NCBI RefSeq assembly: GCF_018476525.1 | Contig: NZ_JAHCST010000008.1 | Span: forward strand, 208,093-272,092 | Direction: 5' to 3' | Source: Acrocarpospora catenulata | GTDB taxonomy: Bacteria > Actinomycetota > Actinomycetes > Streptosporangiales > Streptosporangiaceae | Length of the DNA stretch: 64,000 nucleotides | Part shown: in pieces, positions 60,532 to 64,000 of the stretch | Position numbering within the stretch: position 1 is the first letter of the stretch | How the letters are laid out: each line of letters starts with the position of its first letter | Made by a program: the position numbers and the translations under genes | Notes under the pieces: model-generated | What the model was told of the DNA's origin: nothing | Databases searched by the model: none | The model's input: the letters and a program-made list of their open reading frames with translations, nothing else

Positions 60532-61586
60532 CAGAGCCGCGCTCCGATCAGGTCCAGCTGGGCCTCGGAGCCGCCGAGCAGGTGGGCGGCGTGTTTGCCC
60601 CAGCCGAAGTAGCGGTGCAGGGGGTAGGAGACATCCAGGCCGATGCCGCCGTGCAGGTGCTGGCAGGTGTAGAGGGCGCGGAGGGCGGAGTCGGTGGTGT
60701 GCAGGGCGGCGATGGCCAGGTCCTCGTCGGCTGGTCTGCCCTCGGCCAGGCGCCAGGCGCCGGACCAGACGGCCACGTCCAGGGCGCGCTGGGCGATGTA
60801 GACGTCGGCGATCTGGACGGTGACGGCCTGGAACTCGGCGAGGGCGCGGTCGAACTGGCGTCTGGTTCTGATGTGTTCGGTGGTGAGCTTGAGTGCGCCG
60901 GCGAGGACGCCGGAGGCGGTGGCGGTGATCGCGGCCAGGGCGGTGCGGCGGAGGGTGTGGTGGGCGGTGGGGTCGCCGAGGGGTTCCCCGGGGGTGTCGT
61001 TCAGGCTGATGACGGCGCCCGGTTCACCGGTGGCCAGGGGCATCGTCACGAGGTCGGCGTCGGCGGGATCGACCAGGTAGAGCCCCACCCCATCCCCCGT
61101 GTCCGCATTCACGAGGATTTTTGATGATATTTCGGCGTACGAGACCATGGTTTTGCGGCCGGTGAGGCGGTGGGCAGGGGTGGCCGTCGTCGTGGGGTGA
61201 TCGTGGAGATCGTGGCCCGGCTCGCGGAGGGCGTAGGTCAGGACGGTCTCGCCCTCGGCCAGCGGTGCCAGCGCGGCCTGCTGCGCGGGTGTGCCGTGGC
61301 GGGCGATGGTCAGTCCCGCCACCAGGCTCTGCTGGAGCGGAACCGGTGCCACGTGCGCGCCGGCCGCTCGCAGGATCACCGCCAGCTCCACCGCGCCGAG
61401 CCCGGCGCCGCCCGCCTCCTCCGGCAGGCACACCCCCAGCAGCCCGGCCTTGGCGAGCGTGCGCCACAGCCCTTCGTCGAAGGTTCGTTCTCCGGAATCC
61501 AGTCGCTCGGGGGTGAGCTCCTTGGTCAGCAGGTCGGTGATGAGGGTGTGGAGCTCGGTCTGTGTCTCGTCCAGGTTGAAGTCCAC
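60531..61586 (-). CDS. fadE28: Acyl-CoA dehydrogenase, ChsE1/FadE28-like subunit
   Basis: 351 residues, a divergent acyl-CoA dehydrogenase. The N-domain (MDFNLDETQTELHTLITDLLTKEL) and a complete C-terminal helical domain (HLHGGIGLDVSYPLHRYFGWGKHAAHLLGG) are present, while the middle flavin-contact segment is shortened and atypical, fitting a subunit that completes a shared flavin site with FadE29. First gene of the operon. GTG at 61586 follows GGGAGAGCTG. A promoter with a KstR-like box (61628-61656) lies 42 to 70 bp upstream. Confidence 0.92.
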   Translation of the reverse strand: MDFNLDETQTELHTLITDLLTKELTPERLDSGERTFDEGLWRTLAKAGLLGVCLPEEAGGAGLGAVELAVILRAAGAHVAPVPLQQSLVAGLTIARHGTPAQQAALAPLAEGETVLTYALREPGHDLHDHPTTTATPAHRLTGRKTMVSYAEISSKILVNADTGDGVGLYLVDPADADLVTMPLATGEPGAVISLNDTPGEPLGDPTAHHTLRRTALAAITATASGVLAGALKLTTEHIRTRRQFDRALAEFQAVTVQIADVYIAQRALDVAVWSGAWRLAEGRPADEDLAIAALHTTDSALRALYTCQHLHGGIGLDVSYPLHRYFGWGKHAAHLLGGSEAQLDLIGARL

Positions 61587-61627
61587 CAGCTCTCCCGGAG
61601 GTGTGCACTCAGGGGCCCGCCGTACCG

Positions 61628-61656
61628 AAATTAGAACGGATTCTAATCTCTGTCCA
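61628..61656 (-). promoter_or_regulatory. Promoter of the fadE28 operon
   Basis: On the minus strand, TGGACA (61651-61656), exactly 17 bp, TAATTT (61628-61633). A KstR-like palindrome fills the spacer and overlaps the -10, a position suited to repression. Confidence 0.65.
61632..61645. promoter_or_regulatory. KstR-like box 1 (fadE28 promoter)
   Basis: TAGAACGGATTCTA, within an 18 bp dyad ATTAGAA-CGGA-TTCTAAT. It fits the KstR consensus TnnAACnnGTTnnA except for A in place of G in the second half-site. Confidence 0.7.
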
Positions 61657-61755
61657 GGGTGACGATCGTTAGACCGGTGTCGATACGTCGCTGACATGCG
61701 GGAATGCGGCCCGTTTGTGACTGATGAGTAACCATTTGGGCACGGGCGGAAATCA

Positions 61756-61769
61756 GATAACGTGTTCTT
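61756..61769. promoter_or_regulatory. KstR-like box 2 (regulator gene promoter)
   Basis: GATAACGTGTTCTT: the AACnnGTT core is perfect, the outer T and A are not. It contains TAACGT, a likely -10 box, and ends at the base before the regulator start codon at 61770. Confidence 0.6.
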
Positions 61770-63662
<1,893 letters not shown>

Positions 63663-63674
63663 ATTCGGGCCGCG

Positions 63675-64000
63675 TTAGGCAGCGTGACTCACTGCCCAGC
63701 CCGTGGCACCGCGTGAGGCGATATTGCGGGCCGCGTTGACGTCGGCGTGCTCAGCGAAGCCGCACGACGTGCAGGAGAAGGTGGCCTGGTTCGGCCGGTT
63801 CTTCTTGTCCACGTGCCCACAGGTCGAGCATTCCTGGCTGGTGTAGGCCGGATCGACGTACATCAGGGGAACGCCCTGGCGGACCGCCTTGTAGGCGATG
63901 AAGCTTCCCAGTTGGTGGAAACTCCAGGAGTGCAGGGTGACCCGCTGGGGCTTGCGGAGCCGTACCCGGTCACGGATTCCACTCAGGTCTTCGAGTGAGA
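63675..64000 (-). CDS. tnpB: TnpB-type RNA-guided nuclease/transposase accessory protein, C-terminal part
   Basis: The frame is open to the right edge, so the N-terminus is missing; 107 C-terminal residues are visible. They begin SLEDLSGIRDR (the Glu of the second RuvC motif), continue with HSWSFHQLGSFIAYKAVRQGVPLMYVDPAYTSQECSTCG, hold the zinc ribbon (CSTC and CTSC pairs) and end with the third RuvC Asp in HADVNAARN. All catalytic and zinc residues in this part are intact. TnpB proteins are RNA-guided DNA nucleases carried by IS200/IS605 and IS607 elements. Whether a partner transposase is present cannot be seen. Confidence 0.9.
   Translation of the reverse strand, partial: SLEDLSGIRDRVRLRKPQRVTLHSWSFHQLGSFIAYKAVRQGVPLMYVDPAYTSQECSTCGHVDKKNRPNQATFSCTSCGFAEHADVNAARNIASRGATGWAVSHAA

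Overview
The window is high-GC actinobacterial chromosome. Gene order, GTG and TTG starts, leaderless genes and a CebR-type operator point to a filamentous actinomycete, most likely order Streptosporangiales; the rank below order is a guess. All calls were made by reading the sequence, with no database search.

Left part (1-10,950): the 3' end of a PQQ-type sugar dehydrogenase gene, a VanW-domain membrane protein, the gatCAB operon, a membrane GGDEF-EAL protein (RmdB-like by synteny), and a secreted GH6 cellulase with a CBM2 domain under a perfect CebR palindrome. Then comes a 1.1 kb gene-poor stretch with two copies of a short palindrome, several other dyads and a probable 30-residue membrane protein.

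Middle-left (10,950-28,250): ligA, a small secreted protein, a methionine-synthase-like protein diverging from a metallo-beta-lactamase-fold hydrolase, mnmA and a cysteine desulfurase (a tRNA thiolation pair), a TetR regulator with an MFS exporter, etfBA, and three tandem membrane Ser/Thr protein kinases. One kinase carries a DGT-type heptad repeat.

Middle (28,250-49,100): a YbaK-type editing protein, a Tat-exported amine oxidase, a DppA-type peptidase, then glgP diverging from glgE-treS-mak (trehalose to maltose-1-phosphate to alpha-glucan). The pathway partner glgB lies 7.3 kb further on in the opposite orientation. Between them are sppA, a GH18 chitinase and a group of poorly known membrane and exported proteins.

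Right part (49,100-64,000): a flavin reductase, a complete glycine-betaine-type ABC importer, a sigma-like protein with a C-terminal membrane anchor, gap, a GlxA-type AraC regulator, and a tightly overlapping operon equivalent to the mycobacterial igr genes (fadE28-fadE29-chsH2-chsH1-ltp2) for steroid side-chain removal. A KstR-like TetR gene and a FadA5-like thiolase diverge from it, and KstR-like boxes lie at all three promoters. The window ends in a truncated IS200/IS605-family tnpB whose right-end hairpins touch the thiolase stop codon.

Less routine items: a 91-94 bp dispersed palindromic element in two intergenic regions with a compensatory base-pair change; the kinase heptad repeat; the membrane-anchored sigma-like protein; and the 30-residue membrane protein. 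No CRISPR array, rRNA, tRNA, prophage, defence island or biosynthetic cluster was recognised.
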